Shown: positions 23,315 to 34,230, numbered from the stretch's first letter. The stretch: 64,000 nt of DNA from Mesostigma viride (GCA_009746045.1 RPFO01000084.1:1232176-1296175); one strand, 5' to 3'. The notes: generated from the sequence alone by a model not told the origin. Program-made: numbers and translations.

Positions 23315-24950
23315 TCACTGCCCATCAGCCCACATCGCCTTGATGAGCAGGTGACCTCCCCTTTCCTGAACCTTAGTGACCCAGCCATGGAAGCGCTCCC
23401 TCTTCCTCGCTATCCCCGGAAACAGGGCACACAGGCGCATCCCGATAAGCGCACGTGCTCCATGCTCGGCAAAGTAGGCATTGCAGTCATCCTTTGCTGC
23501 TGCCCTGGCGGCGGTGGCAGTCTTGTAATGCTCAAAGTCAATCTGCGGGTGCTCTTTCAACGCCGCCACCGTGGCAGCTGACAGTTTGCCGGTACTGATC
23601 AGCTCAGGCTGGTGCACCTCTGCCGTACCGCCCACTGTCCAGTGCTGCAGGTGTACATCAGAAATGGGGACCGTCATCCCTGCGCTGCCGCCACCTAATG
23701 TCACTCTAGAAAACTGGCCCGTCCACGACGGTGCGTAGTAAGGAGAGGCGACAATGCTGTCACGCTCCGTGCGATCGCCTTCCAGATCAAGGACCTTCAC
23801 CAGCATGTGTGGTGCCCACGGCATTCCCTGCCCGCAGGTGACGGCTGGCCGCTTAACAACGAGTAGGTCGCTGCGTCGTATGAGGCTTCCATTCACCTTG
23901 AAGGTGTGCCTGCCGGAAATCAGTGTGCGCAAAGCGGGCGTTGCCGTTGATGTGCTCCCTCGCGCAGCGGGCGCACATGCGCGGTTGATCTGCGCTTGAA
24001 TCTCGCGGGCAGGGCAAGCGACGTGTGAGATTACTTGTTTTATGGGCAGCCTCAGTGCTCGTGTTGCCCGCGCAACCGACTGGTCGCCTGCAGATCGCAG
24101 CGGTAAGGGTACCGCCTTGTTCGCTTGCAGTTCACGCTTCTCTTTGAGCTTTTGCTCCATGATGTCGAACAGATTCTCGTTGTTGGCACGCACATCCTCC
24201 ACGGACTTTGGCACCTGCTCAATCCATCCGTCCAGCAACTGCTGCTTCTCAGCGGCGACGATGTCAGGAAAAAGGCTGTGAAGGCTAGCGCAGGTACATC
24301 TCCTGGCACCGCCCTCGTCCCATTCAAAAAGCGGCACTAGACCAGGACTTCCTTTGGGGGCCTTGCCACGCTCTATGAGGAGGCACCCATAGACAGGATC
24401 TCCCTGCGGGGTGTACCCAATGGGCGTGACCCCGTCACAAGCCTCGCCATTAGGCCCTGTGGGCTGCCACTTGTTCACCGGTGCATTTACCAACGTCTCC
24501 GATGCGGCTAGGCGCCAGCGGACATACACGGTCATATCCGGGCCCCAAAACACTTCGAGATCGAACACCTTCGAAGAGCGGTGCCTCTCCCTCTCGGCTT
24601 CGGTTGCTGGCTCATCATCCAAGTCGGCGGTGGCGCCCGCGCCCGCACCCGCGCCGGCGCCTGCGCCCCCACCCCCGCCCGCGCCCGCGCGCGCGCCTTG
24701 GGTGGCGCCCGCGCCCGCACCCGCGCCGGCGCCTGCGCCCCCGCCCCGCCCCGCCCGGGCCCGCGCCCGCGCCCGCGTCTTGGGTGGCGCCCGCGCCCGC
24801 ACCCGCGCCTTCTCCCCCGCCCCCGCCCCCGCCCGCGCCCCCGCCCGCGCCATGGGTGTGGCCCGCGGCTGGCTTCTTCGGAAATGCGTCCATCGATTTC
24901 ACCCACCGGCCGTCAGCGGTGGATGCACCCTTTCGGCCACGTTGTGACAT
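23315..24950 (-). CDS. Unrecognised protein with a Gly/Ala-rich N-terminal region
   Basis: I do not recognise this gene. From an ATG at 24950 it begins MSQRGRKGASTADGRWVKSMD, enters a Gly/Ala/Arg low-complexity stretch (24620-24860), then runs about 430 ordered residues to a stop at 23315. The ordered part is in a different frame from the ATG, so one base was probably lost or gained in the GC-rich repeat; alternatively the start lies inside the repeat. Visible segments: KVFDLEVFWGPDMTVYVRWRLA, a Cys pair (RRCTCASLHSLFPDIV), a helical EKLKEKRELQ-type stretch, and a C-terminal part with MLVKVLDLEGDRTERDSIV and SDVHLQHWTVGG that loosely recalls small beta-barrel readers. It sits within a transposon nest, so it may be an accessory transposon protein. 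Confidence 0.5.
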
Positions 24951-25378
24951 CAAGCGCGGCGTCCCCAATAGAACAGTCATGCAATATGAATAATCATTAG
25001 TATCAACGATGCGTTCATGCAGGCGTGAACTGTGAAATACAACAAGCATGCAACAACGACTCCAGCACACTTAGTAAATACTGCTCATAATATCTGTGGC
25101 ACATGCAACATGGTTAAAACACACATGGATGACCTGTATGGCTGCACATGAACTGTCCACCTAGAGAAGAATAGAAATTCAGCATGATATCAAGAGCCAT
25201 CCACACAAATATATGTCTTACCGCAGCTTAGGGCTTCTTCGGGTTGAGTTGGCGAATCGAGCTTGTTGAGCCCTGCTCGAAGTAATGCTCAAATGCGATG
25301 CCCAGGCCCGCCAGCACATCATCAAATGTGATTAGTTTCACAGGTGGTCCGAAGAGTTCCAAACGTGGTTGCTAATTT

Positions 25379-25885
25379 TCAGGCAGTGCCTGAAGGCCGC
25401 CTCGAAAGTGAAACGCGAAAGTGAAAAGGGGTCACAAACCCTATGTTCATATCCTTGACTCCCCCGTCGAGAACGAACCGAAAACCAGCGCCATGAACGA
25501 ACTTGTGACGAGTAGATGACGACATCGTGGTTATGGCGTCGTACCCCCCCTGGTGCAGCTGCTGCTTTATCGCCGCCTTCCTGTCCTCTTGCTTCCGCCC
25601 GGGCGAAAACCAGGCGCTTCGCAATGCCTGGAGATGTGATATTCTAATGGGCTTCATGCACTCGTGGCCGCACTTACAGTCGAACGTCTCGTCGGTCACT
25701 AGGCTGCCGGCATGGGTGCTGCCGCTTAGCACTATGGCTGCGAACTTGCGCTTCCCATGGTGTCCCATCACCATGATAGCGAAAGCCAGGAAGCAGATAG
25801 CCACGATTATGTCCCAGCAAAGCCATAGCACACCTTCCGTTTCGACCGCCATGTCGGCCACTAGTCCGGATAGCTCAATGTGCAC
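25379..25885 (-). CDS. Unrecognised small protein with a membrane-like helix and Cys motif
   Basis: 168 residues, not recognised. Residues about 20-40 (LWLCWDIIVAICFLAFAIMVM) are hydrophobic and could span a membrane. Residues about 65-95 contain FDCKCGHECMKPI followed by a basic helix (LRSAWFSPGRKQEDRKAAIKQQL), an arrangement like the N-terminal zinc-binding part of some transposases. The first 24 codons lie in the left arm of a large palindrome, so the right arm carries a second start of the same sequence on the plus strand (26353). It is upstream of, and on the same strand as, the 23315-24950 gene and may be an exon of it. Confidence 0.45.
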   Translation of the reverse strand: MHIELSGLVADMAVETEGVLWLCWDIIVAICFLAFAIMVMGHHGKRKFAAIVLSGSTHAGSLVTDETFDCKCGHECMKPIRISHLQALRSAWFSPGRKQEDRKAAIKQQLHQGGYDAITTMSSSTRHKFVHGAGFRFVLDGGVKDMNIGFVTPFHFRVSLSRRPSGTA

Positions 25886-26426
25886 CTGACCTTGACACTA
25901 ATCGCACAAACAGCCACAATTTTGCAAGCAAGAAGACATGGCTACCTCGGCATTTCATGAAATGTACTTCGTGAAATGCATTTCGTGAAATGTACTAAGG
26001 AACGTGATTGGCCGGCGTTCGCTCGCCAAATCTCGCAAAATGTACTAAGGCACGTGATTGGTCCCGCAAAATGTACTAAGGAACGTGATTGGCCGGCGAA
26101 GATTCTGTAGGGAATTTTAATTGCAGCAAACAGAATCTTCGCCGGCCAATCACGTTCCTTAGTACATTTTGCGGGACCAATCACGTGCCTTAGTACATTT
26201 TGCGAGATTTGGCGAGCGAACGCCGGCCAATCACGTTCCTTAGTACATTTCACGAAATGCATTTCACGAAGTACATTTCATGAAATGCCGAGGTAGCCAT
26301 GTCTTCTTGCTTGCAAAATTGTGGCTGTTTGTGCGATTAGTGTCAAGGTCAGGTGCACATTGAGCTATCCGGACTAGTGGCCGACATGGCGGTCGAAACG
26401 GAAGGTGTACTATGGCTTTGCTGGGA
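25812..26426. repeat. Near-perfect palindrome, 297-bp arms, 21-bp spacer
   Basis: Arms 25812-26108 and 26130-26426 are reverse complements with no indels and very few mismatches. The spacer is 26109-26129. Each arm holds three copies of a unit with ATGTACTAAGG, ACGTGATTGG, that is ATTGG/CCAAT boxes, one beside a CACGTG G-box, plus ATTTCGTGAAATG-type short inverted repeats and the first 24 codons of the small protein above. Confidence 0.95.
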
Positions 26427-27150
26427 TGATTATCATCGTAGTACATCATATGTATTACAGTACATTTCACGAAGTACATTTCATGGAGGCAGAGGGAAAG
26501 TTCCTGTTCATGGTGAGTCGGGGTTAGCAATCACGGCAATGTCGATACATGTACTTGCAGTATATACAAATGCCATAATGTCCTTAGATGCAGCATGAAT
26601 GTCTATTGTTCGGATTTCTTTTATCACGATGCTTAGGATGCCTTCCAACAGAAATCTGCTGCGCTACAGGTCGGGAATACCTGAACTTGATATGCGTGGC
26701 CAGTGGCCATGGCAGCCGGGGTCGGTAAGAATTAACTTCGATAGCCATGAATAATGCGGAAAGTGAACGTTGTCCACCCGCTGCACAGGGAAAATGGCTG
26801 CACAGGAACGGCCTGACGTGATACTGTCGCAAAGCAGTTCTCATAAGCCGACAATTACACATTCGACTTATGATCGATAATCGGCGCAGGCCTTCGACAT
26901 TCAAGCGCGCATCGAAACGTCGTGAGGATTTCGGACATTTAGATGAAGTTGGATTGTTTTCGGCCCTCGTATTTGCCATGATCTTGGCCATCCAATCTTT
27001 TTGCTTCGTGCACAGTTTGCGTTTGCAGTTAAGCGTAGGTACATGACAAGCTTGCGTTTGCGTTTGCGTTTGCGTTTGCCTTTGCCTTTGCCTTTGCGTA
27101 TACATTTGCATGTGCGCTTGCGTTGCCGTTTGCTTATGCGTCCCAATGAA
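26427..27150. other. Spacer before R1 resumes
   Basis: No supported gene. Contains a degenerate (TTTGCG)n hexamer array at about 27045-27110. Confidence 0.5.
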
Positions 27151-27486
27151 TCTGACACAGCTCTGTGGTCCACCCGGTTGTGCCAAGTCCTCAACAGGAG
27201 GCCACTCATGAAAACCCCACAAGGGGTGATCATCACACCAGATGGATTGCATGCAGGCATTTATCCACCTGAGGTACTAGCCCTATACAACGCACAGCGA
27301 GCACATACAGCTAGCAGGTTAGCTGTCAAGGATGCAAAGCATCCACGTCCCACCTTCAGAGAAGGGGATCAGATCCTATTCTACAAGGAGTCGGGACTAG
27401 GCAAGGTGGGTACCTGGCATGGGCCAGCCACCATCCTAAAATTTAACACCACTGGCAGGACAGTGTTAGTTAAACACAATGCATGA
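27151..27486 (+). pseudogene. R1 integrase, C-terminal part (fossil)
   Basis: R1 resumes here, repeating about 45 bases also present at 12897-12942. The encoded segment has FREGDQILFYKESG and TWHGPATILKFN, an SH3-like integrase C-terminal barrel as in Copia-type elements of algae and dinoflagellates. Confidence 0.65.
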
Positions 27487-27849
27487 CACGGGAAAGATTC
27501 ACAGGTGTTCACCTCACAGGATGAAATTGTATTTTCCAACTGTGTCAGACGTGGCAGAGGAGGAAGAGCTGTTGGCCGACAGCCCTGTACAGTTGCCTGG
27601 CATCCCAGCGTTGCCCAGTGAGTGGTTGTTTGGAACACCCACTGGTGAGTGTGAGAGCCACACCCACTGTGACACCCAGGTCACCCTTGATGATTGTAGG
27701 CAGTCACTGCAGGCTTGGCCCCCTGCAGCAGAGGGTCACATTGGCAAAACAGGTGATCAGCAACCTATCACCTCTTCAAGTGTGAACATAGCTCAGCCGC
27801 TAGCTGCACCTTCCAAACGCAGCCTAGCAGACGCTGTTCGCATTTTACA

Positions 27850-28250
27850 AGCAGCTCATAGAGCCAAAGCTCAAACTGCTGCAGGATCATCTAAGGTGGG
27901 GAAGGTTGGGCAGAATGACAATAGCCCATTTATGGTTGCAGTGGACACACAAGCCCAGGTAAGCATTATCAGTGCCCTGGCTGTGCCCCATATGCCTTTG
28001 GAACCTTCACCCTGGCACCATGTGGCTGATTTCTCAGGGCAGTCATCCCTCAAGGTATTAGGTCAGGTCATGTTGACTATACTCGGTATCCCCACTCCTT
28101 TTCAGGTATTGGAAGGTTATAAAGGGAATGCTTTGTTGGGGGATCCTTTTCTCTCTTACCCTGGTGTCATTATCTCCAGTGATAGACTATCCATCCAGGA
28201 CCTGGGTGGTGTTGATCTGAATCATTTCAAAATTTCTCTTGAAAAACTTC
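27850..28250 (+). pseudogene. R1 aspartic-protease-like region (fossil)
   Basis: VAVDTQAQVSIIS resembles the retroviral-type DTGA active-site box, and NALLGDPFLSYPGVIIS resembles the second conserved box (hydrophobic-hydrophobic-G). It lies between integrase and reverse transcriptase, which is not the usual Copia order. Confidence 0.5.
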
Positions 28251-28529
28251 TTAACACCAACATTGCTTCTGTAAAATTTGCTACACCCAAGTATGCCCCA
28301 GGGCAAGAACCCTGTGTGGCAGACTTGGTTCACAACCAAAAACTTCATCCCACCTCATTTGGATTGGGCAAGCATGATGTGGCTAAAATGTCTCCTCTTT
28401 CTTATGAACAGATAGAGCAAGACTGTCGCACACACATAGGATTCCTAAAATGGGTGGAGGCCTTCAACAAGGCCAGGGAAGAATGGGTAGTGCCAGATCG
28501 ATCGTCTTAGCCCTTCTCACACTCCACCT

Positions 28530-29996
28530 GTCACACCTATTGACAAAAAGCCTGCAGGGTGCAAGCACTTGCGCCTGAAGTTTGTGTGTAAACATAAGCC
28601 AGCAGCAGATGGGTCAGTCATTTTCCATGCTAGACCTTGTGTGACAGAGTTCAAGGGCACCACTGATCTGACAGAGGCAGAGTTGTACACGCCAGGCATT
28701 CAGCAAACATCTCTAAAAATCTTGCTGTCTGTCTTTGTGGGTCATCTCAATGACGGGGATGACTATGTATGTAAGGCTACAGACATTAAAAGGGCTTTCC
28801 TGAAAGGCTCACCTGAGATAGCACAACAAGTGTGGCATGGTCAGGTGTATGTAGTCTCCACTCCCAGAGTTTGGGCAAAACACATCCCTCAGCAGTACCT
28901 GAAAGCTAACATAGGTGTTGAAGGGCTGCAATCAGCCCCTCGAATTTTCAGGATGTCAGCTCAGGCTGTGTTTGAAAAGCTAGGGGCTAGATATGATGAT
29001 ATAGACCCTTGCTTCTTTGTGGTCCCACACCCTCATGGCATCCTCACCTTTGTGTGGCATGGGGATGATCAGCTGATTGCTGGGCCAAGGCGTGCTGTAG
29101 ATGATTTTATACAACAAGTGTCACAGCATTTTGAGATTGGCAAACAAGTAGAGCTGGGCACCACTGCCATAAAATTTTGTGGCACAATGTTACAACCCCA
29201 GCAGCATCAAAACCAGTGGGTGTGTGCACTTTATTCTCCTAATGATTACATGCACAGCTGCTTGGAGGTTTTGCAAACCAAAATCAAACCTGGAGCCTGT
29301 CCCACCATTAGAGGCGAGCTGGGGTGGTTGTGCTCAACGTGTGCACCTCACCTGGCTGTGGTTAGCAGAGTTGATGATGATGTCTTGATGCAAGTAGGTC
29401 ACAAAGCCATCACCAAAACTCTCCAGGAAGGCCCTCCCCTTATCTTGCATTCTTTGGATCTCCACAAAACCATTCACATCCAAGCTATGATGGATAGTTC
29501 CATGGAGTCCAGGCAGATTACCAAGTTGCAGGCAAGGGAGTCAGGCTTGTATTTTGTGCAGAATGATGATGCACCCTTGTCTCTCATTTCATGGTACAGC
29601 CGGTTGCATAGACGCAAGGCTGTCAGCAGCAATGCTGCTGAGTGCAGGGCAGTGGTGTCAGCAGTGCTTCATGCCAGGTACTTGAATCATGTGCTGGTGT
29701 GGTTGCAGATGCAAGCAGGCAGCAATGCTGGGGTGGTGGCACACTTGCTCACTGACAGTCAGTCAGTCCTCAGTTTCCTTGCTAACCCCTATGCTGTGCA
29801 CACTGATCTTGACTGGGTGGTCCTTAAACAGGAGTCCACCTACTGGGAGTCCACCCGTCACGTGGAGGACAAACACAACGCTGCTGATGCACTCACTAAA
29901 GTGCCTCAGCAGGCAGCTGACCAATATCAGCTGTTGTACCACTTGATGAACCCGTATGGCAAGCAGGCAACCCTGCCCCATCGGGGGGACGCCTAG
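28530..29996 (+). pseudogene. R1 reverse transcriptase and RNase H (fossil)
   Basis: Copia-type RT boxes: VCKATDIKRAFLKG with its metal-binding Asp, and FVWHGDDQLIAGP, the DD-bearing catalytic box. RNase H follows, with MMDSSMESRQ, the Glu box NAAECRAVVSA, LLTDSQSVLSFL, and HVEDKHNAADALTK at the C-terminus. The open stretch ends at 29996. Confidence 0.85.
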
Positions 29997-31064
29997 CAGG
30001 GTCCTGTTCACCAGGGCCGCCTAGGTAACCCAGTACCCCTTGGGCAGGTCCAAGGGGTAGGTTGTGGCTTACAGCAAGGGGGGTTGGTTGGAGTCTGTTT
30101 TCATACACCTGCGTGCCCTATGCCAATAAAATCTGTTTTGATTTTTTCAACACCATGGAATTTCGTTCTGCCCACCTTCATAGGTGGGCAGGGGATGTAT
30201 CTCACATTCTTTCTCCACTGGGGCTGTATGCCTTGGTGGATTGGCCTTGAGCTCAGTGGCTCAGGTGCCTCCCATTCAAGTGGAGGGTCAAAGCTCCCTT
30301 GACAGGTGGTTACCCAGGACCCCAGTTCACTGTGGCTCTCCTGGGCCACCTGGCCTCACTGTTCAGTGGCAGTAAAGGCATGGGTGCTGCCATGTTGTCT
30401 CGTACAATGTGCTCAGCACAGGTGCAGGATGAAATATTCCTGTCACCTGTCACCAGGAATTCAGCCACCACTGTGCAGGGCAGGGGTGGCTGGTCCTCAC
30501 ACGTTGTGCAGGTGCAACGTGGACAGGTCCCGGATGTCATAGTCCTGTCACCTGTCACTAGGACTTCAGCCTCCTCTGTGCAGGGCAGGGGTGGCTGGTC
30601 CTCCCATGTTGTGCAGGTGCAACATGGACAGTGCAGGGTGCAATAAACCTGTCTACTGTCACTACTCAGGTTGCAGGTAACCTGAGCTCAGTTGACCCAG
30701 CCTGGCTGGGTATTTTTTCTCTGAGTGGGCGATGATGATGGAACAACATGGAACCTCTTAAACGGTTACCTTGGCATTTTTACAATGGCTCTCTTGGCTG
30801 GTGATGCACTCCCTGGATAGGCAGACAGGCATAGCTATCTCCCTTGTGAGCTCGCGAGGAGGAGGAACTCCCCGGGCATGTTGAGCTAAACGTGATGCCA
30901 TCACAAGTATTGCACGAGTTCTGGGGCCCATCTTTTTCAGTCCAGATGTTGCAGTATGGGTTGTCAGTTGCTCAGCACCTCAGTCAGCTTGGAGTCAGTC
31001 TCCTAGCTGGGCAGGGTCAGGCTTGAAGTCGCTAGCCTTCAACCTGAAAGGAAAACATAATGGG
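29997..31064 (+). other. R1 3' non-coding region
   Basis: No gene. AATAAA occurs near 30124. At about 30420-30650 a unit of roughly 110 bases containing CAGGGCAGGGGTGGCTGGTCC is tandemly duplicated. The purine-rich stretch AAAGGAAAACATAATGGG ends at the 3' LTR and may be the polypurine tract. Confidence 0.6.
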
Positions 31065-31521
31065 AGTTAGATGAGATGCTTAGGCTGACACACGGATTTC
31101 CGGCCTGCGCGCCGCGTATTGCCTACCGCGGCTGAGCGGGACACCTCAGTACTGTACGGCAGGGCGTACGGTACTGAGGCGTCAGGTGGACTGACGTGCG
31201 GTTAGTGCCAGACTGTGCCTAGACTCTAGCTCGACCCGCCAGGTCCGGGTTATCCGGGTCTGACGGGCCGAGTGCAGTTGATGCTAGTGACGTGGTCGCA
31301 TGGCATTGCAGTGTACAGTTGTCCACTGGTAGGTGCTGCAGGTAGCACCGCCATAGGCATATAGGCGTAGCACTGGGGAGTGCCGCAGCACCCGAGTTTG
31401 CCCAGACGTTCCATTCTGAGCCCTCAGCTTACACTACTCTCTCATTGTATTATTGCTAATACAACCATCCTTCCATTTCAGCTTTCGGCAGTTGTCCATC
31501 GTCGTGAGACTCGTTCCAACT
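31065..31521 (+). repeat. R1 3' long terminal repeat
   Basis: 457 bp, nearly identical to 8755-9211, followed by the GCATC target-site duplication. Confidence 0.93.
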
Positions 31522-32424
31522 GCATCAGGTCCGTTTCTGGCTGCTGCGCGACCTGGAAATACCGGACCACTATACTGCGTGACCGCTGGTCCTCCTCAAC
31601 AGCAGTCTTGTGGGCTGCAGCCCCCCTGCGTGCGGCATCCTCCATCAGGTTGGCAATGTCGGTCTGTTTCACCATGTTAGCGTGACTGGTGGGTGCAGGG
31701 GCGGCTGGCTGGCCGGGCGGGCTAGTCATGGCGGCCTTGACCTCGGCAATGCTGGATTGGAGCTCAGCAGTGTCTTGGCGGATAGCAGTGGATAGGGCGC
31801 CGAGTTGAGCGGCCATGTCGTCGACTTTCTGGTTGAGCTGGCGCAGGGTTGCGTCCGGGGAAGCAATGGGGGTATTGGCGGTGCCATCGGCATCCTCGAA
31901 AGCGGCAAAAAGTGCCCGGAGGCAAGGGGCCTTCGCGTAGCTCAGAAAAACAGAAAGACGAAGCTGTGGCAGCTCCAGATGGCGAACGTCATCCACCGAA
32001 GTCTCGCTAGACGTGCTGGGAAAATATATCTCATGGCCTTTGGCGTGCAGGTGGAGCAGGATAGCCTGCGCCTGCTCGGCGGTAAGCGAAAAGAACCGGT
32101 GCTCGGCGACAGCCCCGCCAGGCATGAAGTCCGCTGGGTCAAACTCAGCGTCGGCGATGGCGTCGTCGTCGTCGTCGTCAAGGGGGTCGTTCTCACGGGA
32201 AACCTCGCTGGAAAAAGGAGCCGCAGGCGGAGGGATCTGGCTGTCCATCTCGTCGGCGGGGCCGGTGCAATGCCGCTTATAGACGAAACGTTAATGGCGG
32301 CATCAGCAGACGATGGCTGGGTCGCAATGGTGTCCACAGCGTCGACTAGTTGCGTGATGGTGTGAGGCGCTGAATCCTCCCCATCGGCGGGGGAGTGGGA
32401 GGCGGCTGAAGGTGATTCCGCCAT
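31522..32424 (-). CDS. LINE-A ORF1, N-terminal and central part
   Basis: N-terminal part of the LINE ORF1 protein. The frame open from 32248 has an acidic stretch (DDDDDDAIADAEFDPADF), then a probable coiled coil (LRQLNQKVDDMAAQLGALSTAIRQDTAELQSSIAEVKAAM), then the start of the RNA-binding region (RSRSIVVRYFQ). A second open frame from an ATG at 32424 overlaps the first 300 bases, so either the start is at 32248 or one base has been lost between 32248 and 32424. It ends at the insertion point of R1. Confidence 0.7.
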
Positions 32425-32959
32425 GGCTAGTTTCCGGAAAATACGATCCCTGCCTGCGCTGCGTTTTATGTAATTGCGCTAAATCTTGGGCGATGGCGGC
32501 TGAAAATTATATCATCGTGTTCGTCATCAAAAGACGCTTCTACTGCAATTTACTCGATCAAATTTCATGCCCGGATGTAAAAGTTATGAGCATTCTCGGC
32601 ATCCATAGCTCGCCACTACCGACATGACATGGTGTTAGCTATGAGTGATTCCCGCAAGCGGTCATACCTGCTCATAATGGTTAAAATAAATATACGAGAA
32701 TGCTCATAACTTTTGACTCCGGCCATGAAATTTCATCGGGTTGGTTGCATTAGACTCGTCTTTTGAAGACGGACACGCTGATATCAAGGAGACCATTAAC
32801 CAGATATAATTTTCTGCAGCTATCGCTCAATATTTCCGAAGATACTGGCACCGCCCTGCCCAGCAAATATCGCTGTTTTTCAGCTCGATATGGCGGAATA
32901 AGACTCATCCCAACAATCACAAGCGTCCGCGGCCCTGCACCAACTCGCTGATGAAGCCA

Positions 32960-34230
32960 TGGCGTCATTGGAAACCCCCTTGCACGCTATGCCGGATGCC
33001 ACTGTCAGCATCCAGCCGCGCTCCACTCCACCGCTCCGCCGAACAGCGACCCTGCCATGGATACCCGCGAGGAGGCCTTTTCTGCCGAGGAAGCTGCCGC
33101 GTTTTTACCTGGCAAATGGCCAGGCCTTAACGCCATCATGCGCCTGTTCCGAGCTGCCGCCCTCACCACCCTGCACCTGGCTGCCGAGAAAAAGTGCGAG
33201 ATCCGGGACTGCAACCAACAGTTTACCCACCTGTCGGACTTTCTCCACGACAACCCCGACGACACCGACCTCTGCCTCGCAGTCTGGTGGACGTCAGTGC
33301 TCCCGTCTTTCCGACAGCGCCCTTGAGCGCTTTGTCATGGCCTCTCTGGACCTGGGAGCCGACCCCACTGTTGCTGCCGCCATCGACATCAATGCCAAGC
33401 AAGTCGCCAATACATAGCTGCTTCGAGCACCTCCCCTCCCTCCTCGATCGACGCTGCCCTCTACCCTGCCCACAACCACCTCGCCACCCACCACGCCCAT
33501 TCCTCACACGCCGACACCTCCATCCACTCCGCCATCACCCACATTGCAGCAGGACTGCAGCAGCAGCAGCAGCTCCTCCACCAGCTCCAGCAACAACTTG
33601 CCGCCTCCATAACTCGACCTGCCAAGACCACCTATGCCGCCACGCTTCAGAACCCTACGGAGCTCATCAACGAAATCAAAACAGCCGTCAAGGCCAGCAC
33701 ACGAGATGCTATGCACGAACCCATAATTTCGCTCATGCACTATTGTGGTACGTGGCTGCATCCCCTCGAACGTCAACGATGCATGCCTGGGCGGCCTACC
33801 TCCGGGGCGACCCCTTCCTGGGGAAGCTCGGCGTGGCCCAAAGCGTCGTCATTAAATTAACCAAAATTAAAACGGCACACCGGCTCCGTGGCCCCACCGC
33901 CCCCGTCTGGTGGAATTCCACCGCAAGGAGGACAAACTGCAGATGCAGAAGGCCCGCCGGAACCTCCACGATACCCAACTGAGCATGGCCGGACGATTAC
34001 TATACCCCGGAGCAGCTTGAGGCCCGGGCTGCCGCCCTGAACCGGCCGGAGGTCCGGCCACCAGGCTCGGGCAGCCAAGCAGGCCAACCCTCAACTACGG
34101 TGCAGCATCTATGCCCGCCTCTTTAATGGCGTCTTCATCGTCCGCATTAACGGCCAGGACCTTCCTCCAATGACGGCAACCCCGATGGATACCGCCGTGC
34201 CAGCGCCCCAGCCCCCTGCTTGGGGCCCCG
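32960..34230 (+). pseudogene. LINE-B ORF1 remnant
   Basis: A fragment with WPGLNAIMRLFRAAALTTLHLAAEKKCEIRDCNQQFTHLSDFL (33110-33240) and a Gln-rich helical stretch near 33540-33600 (LQQQQQLLHQLQQQL) match the helical or coiled-coil part of LINE ORF1 proteins. Later segments show LINE ORF1-like pieces in other frames. The reading frame changes several times. Confidence 0.55.

Larger units (their letters stand above)
8755..31521 (+). mobile_element. Copia-like LTR retrotransposon R1, broken, with a nested 14-kb block
   Basis: Two 457-bp direct repeats (8755-9211 and 31065-31521) differ at one position that I can find, so the insertion is young. The flanking bases are GCATC on both sides (8750-8754 and 31522-31526), a 5-bp target-site duplication. 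The repeats begin AGTTAG and end CCAACT, not TG..CA. Parts in order: primer-binding site at 9212, gag region, integrase part, foreign block (about 12943-27150), integrase C-terminal part, protease-like region, reverse transcriptase/RNase H and a 1-kb non-coding tail. The RT and RNase H motifs are Copia-type. The element is broken by the nested block and by a few further lesions. Confidence 0.9.
4531..32620 (-). mobile_element. Near full-length APE-type LINE (LINE-A), split by LTR element R1
   Basis: A minus-strand non-LTR retrotransposon in two blocks: 32620-31522 (5' UTR and most of ORF1) and 8754-4531 (rest of ORF1, endonuclease, reverse transcriptase, 3' tail). The intervening 8755-31521 is an LTR element flanked by the 5-bp target-site duplication GCATC. 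Counting that duplication once, ORF1 reads through the junction in frame. The 3' end is a GATG microsatellite, a CCCAACGGG-containing hairpin and TTAA repeats at 4531-4558. The endonuclease-RT junction and the RT C-terminus each show a frame change, so this copy is probably inactive. The clade is L1- or RTE-like but not certain. Confidence 0.85.

Noticed and set aside
22888-23343. Pro/Leu/Ser-rich frames on both strands
   Set aside because: Caused by the TCCCTC pyrimidine repeat; no domain.
24411-25000. Plus-strand frames rich in Ala/Pro/Arg
   Set aside because: Antisense shadows of the Gly/Ala-rich coding stretch.
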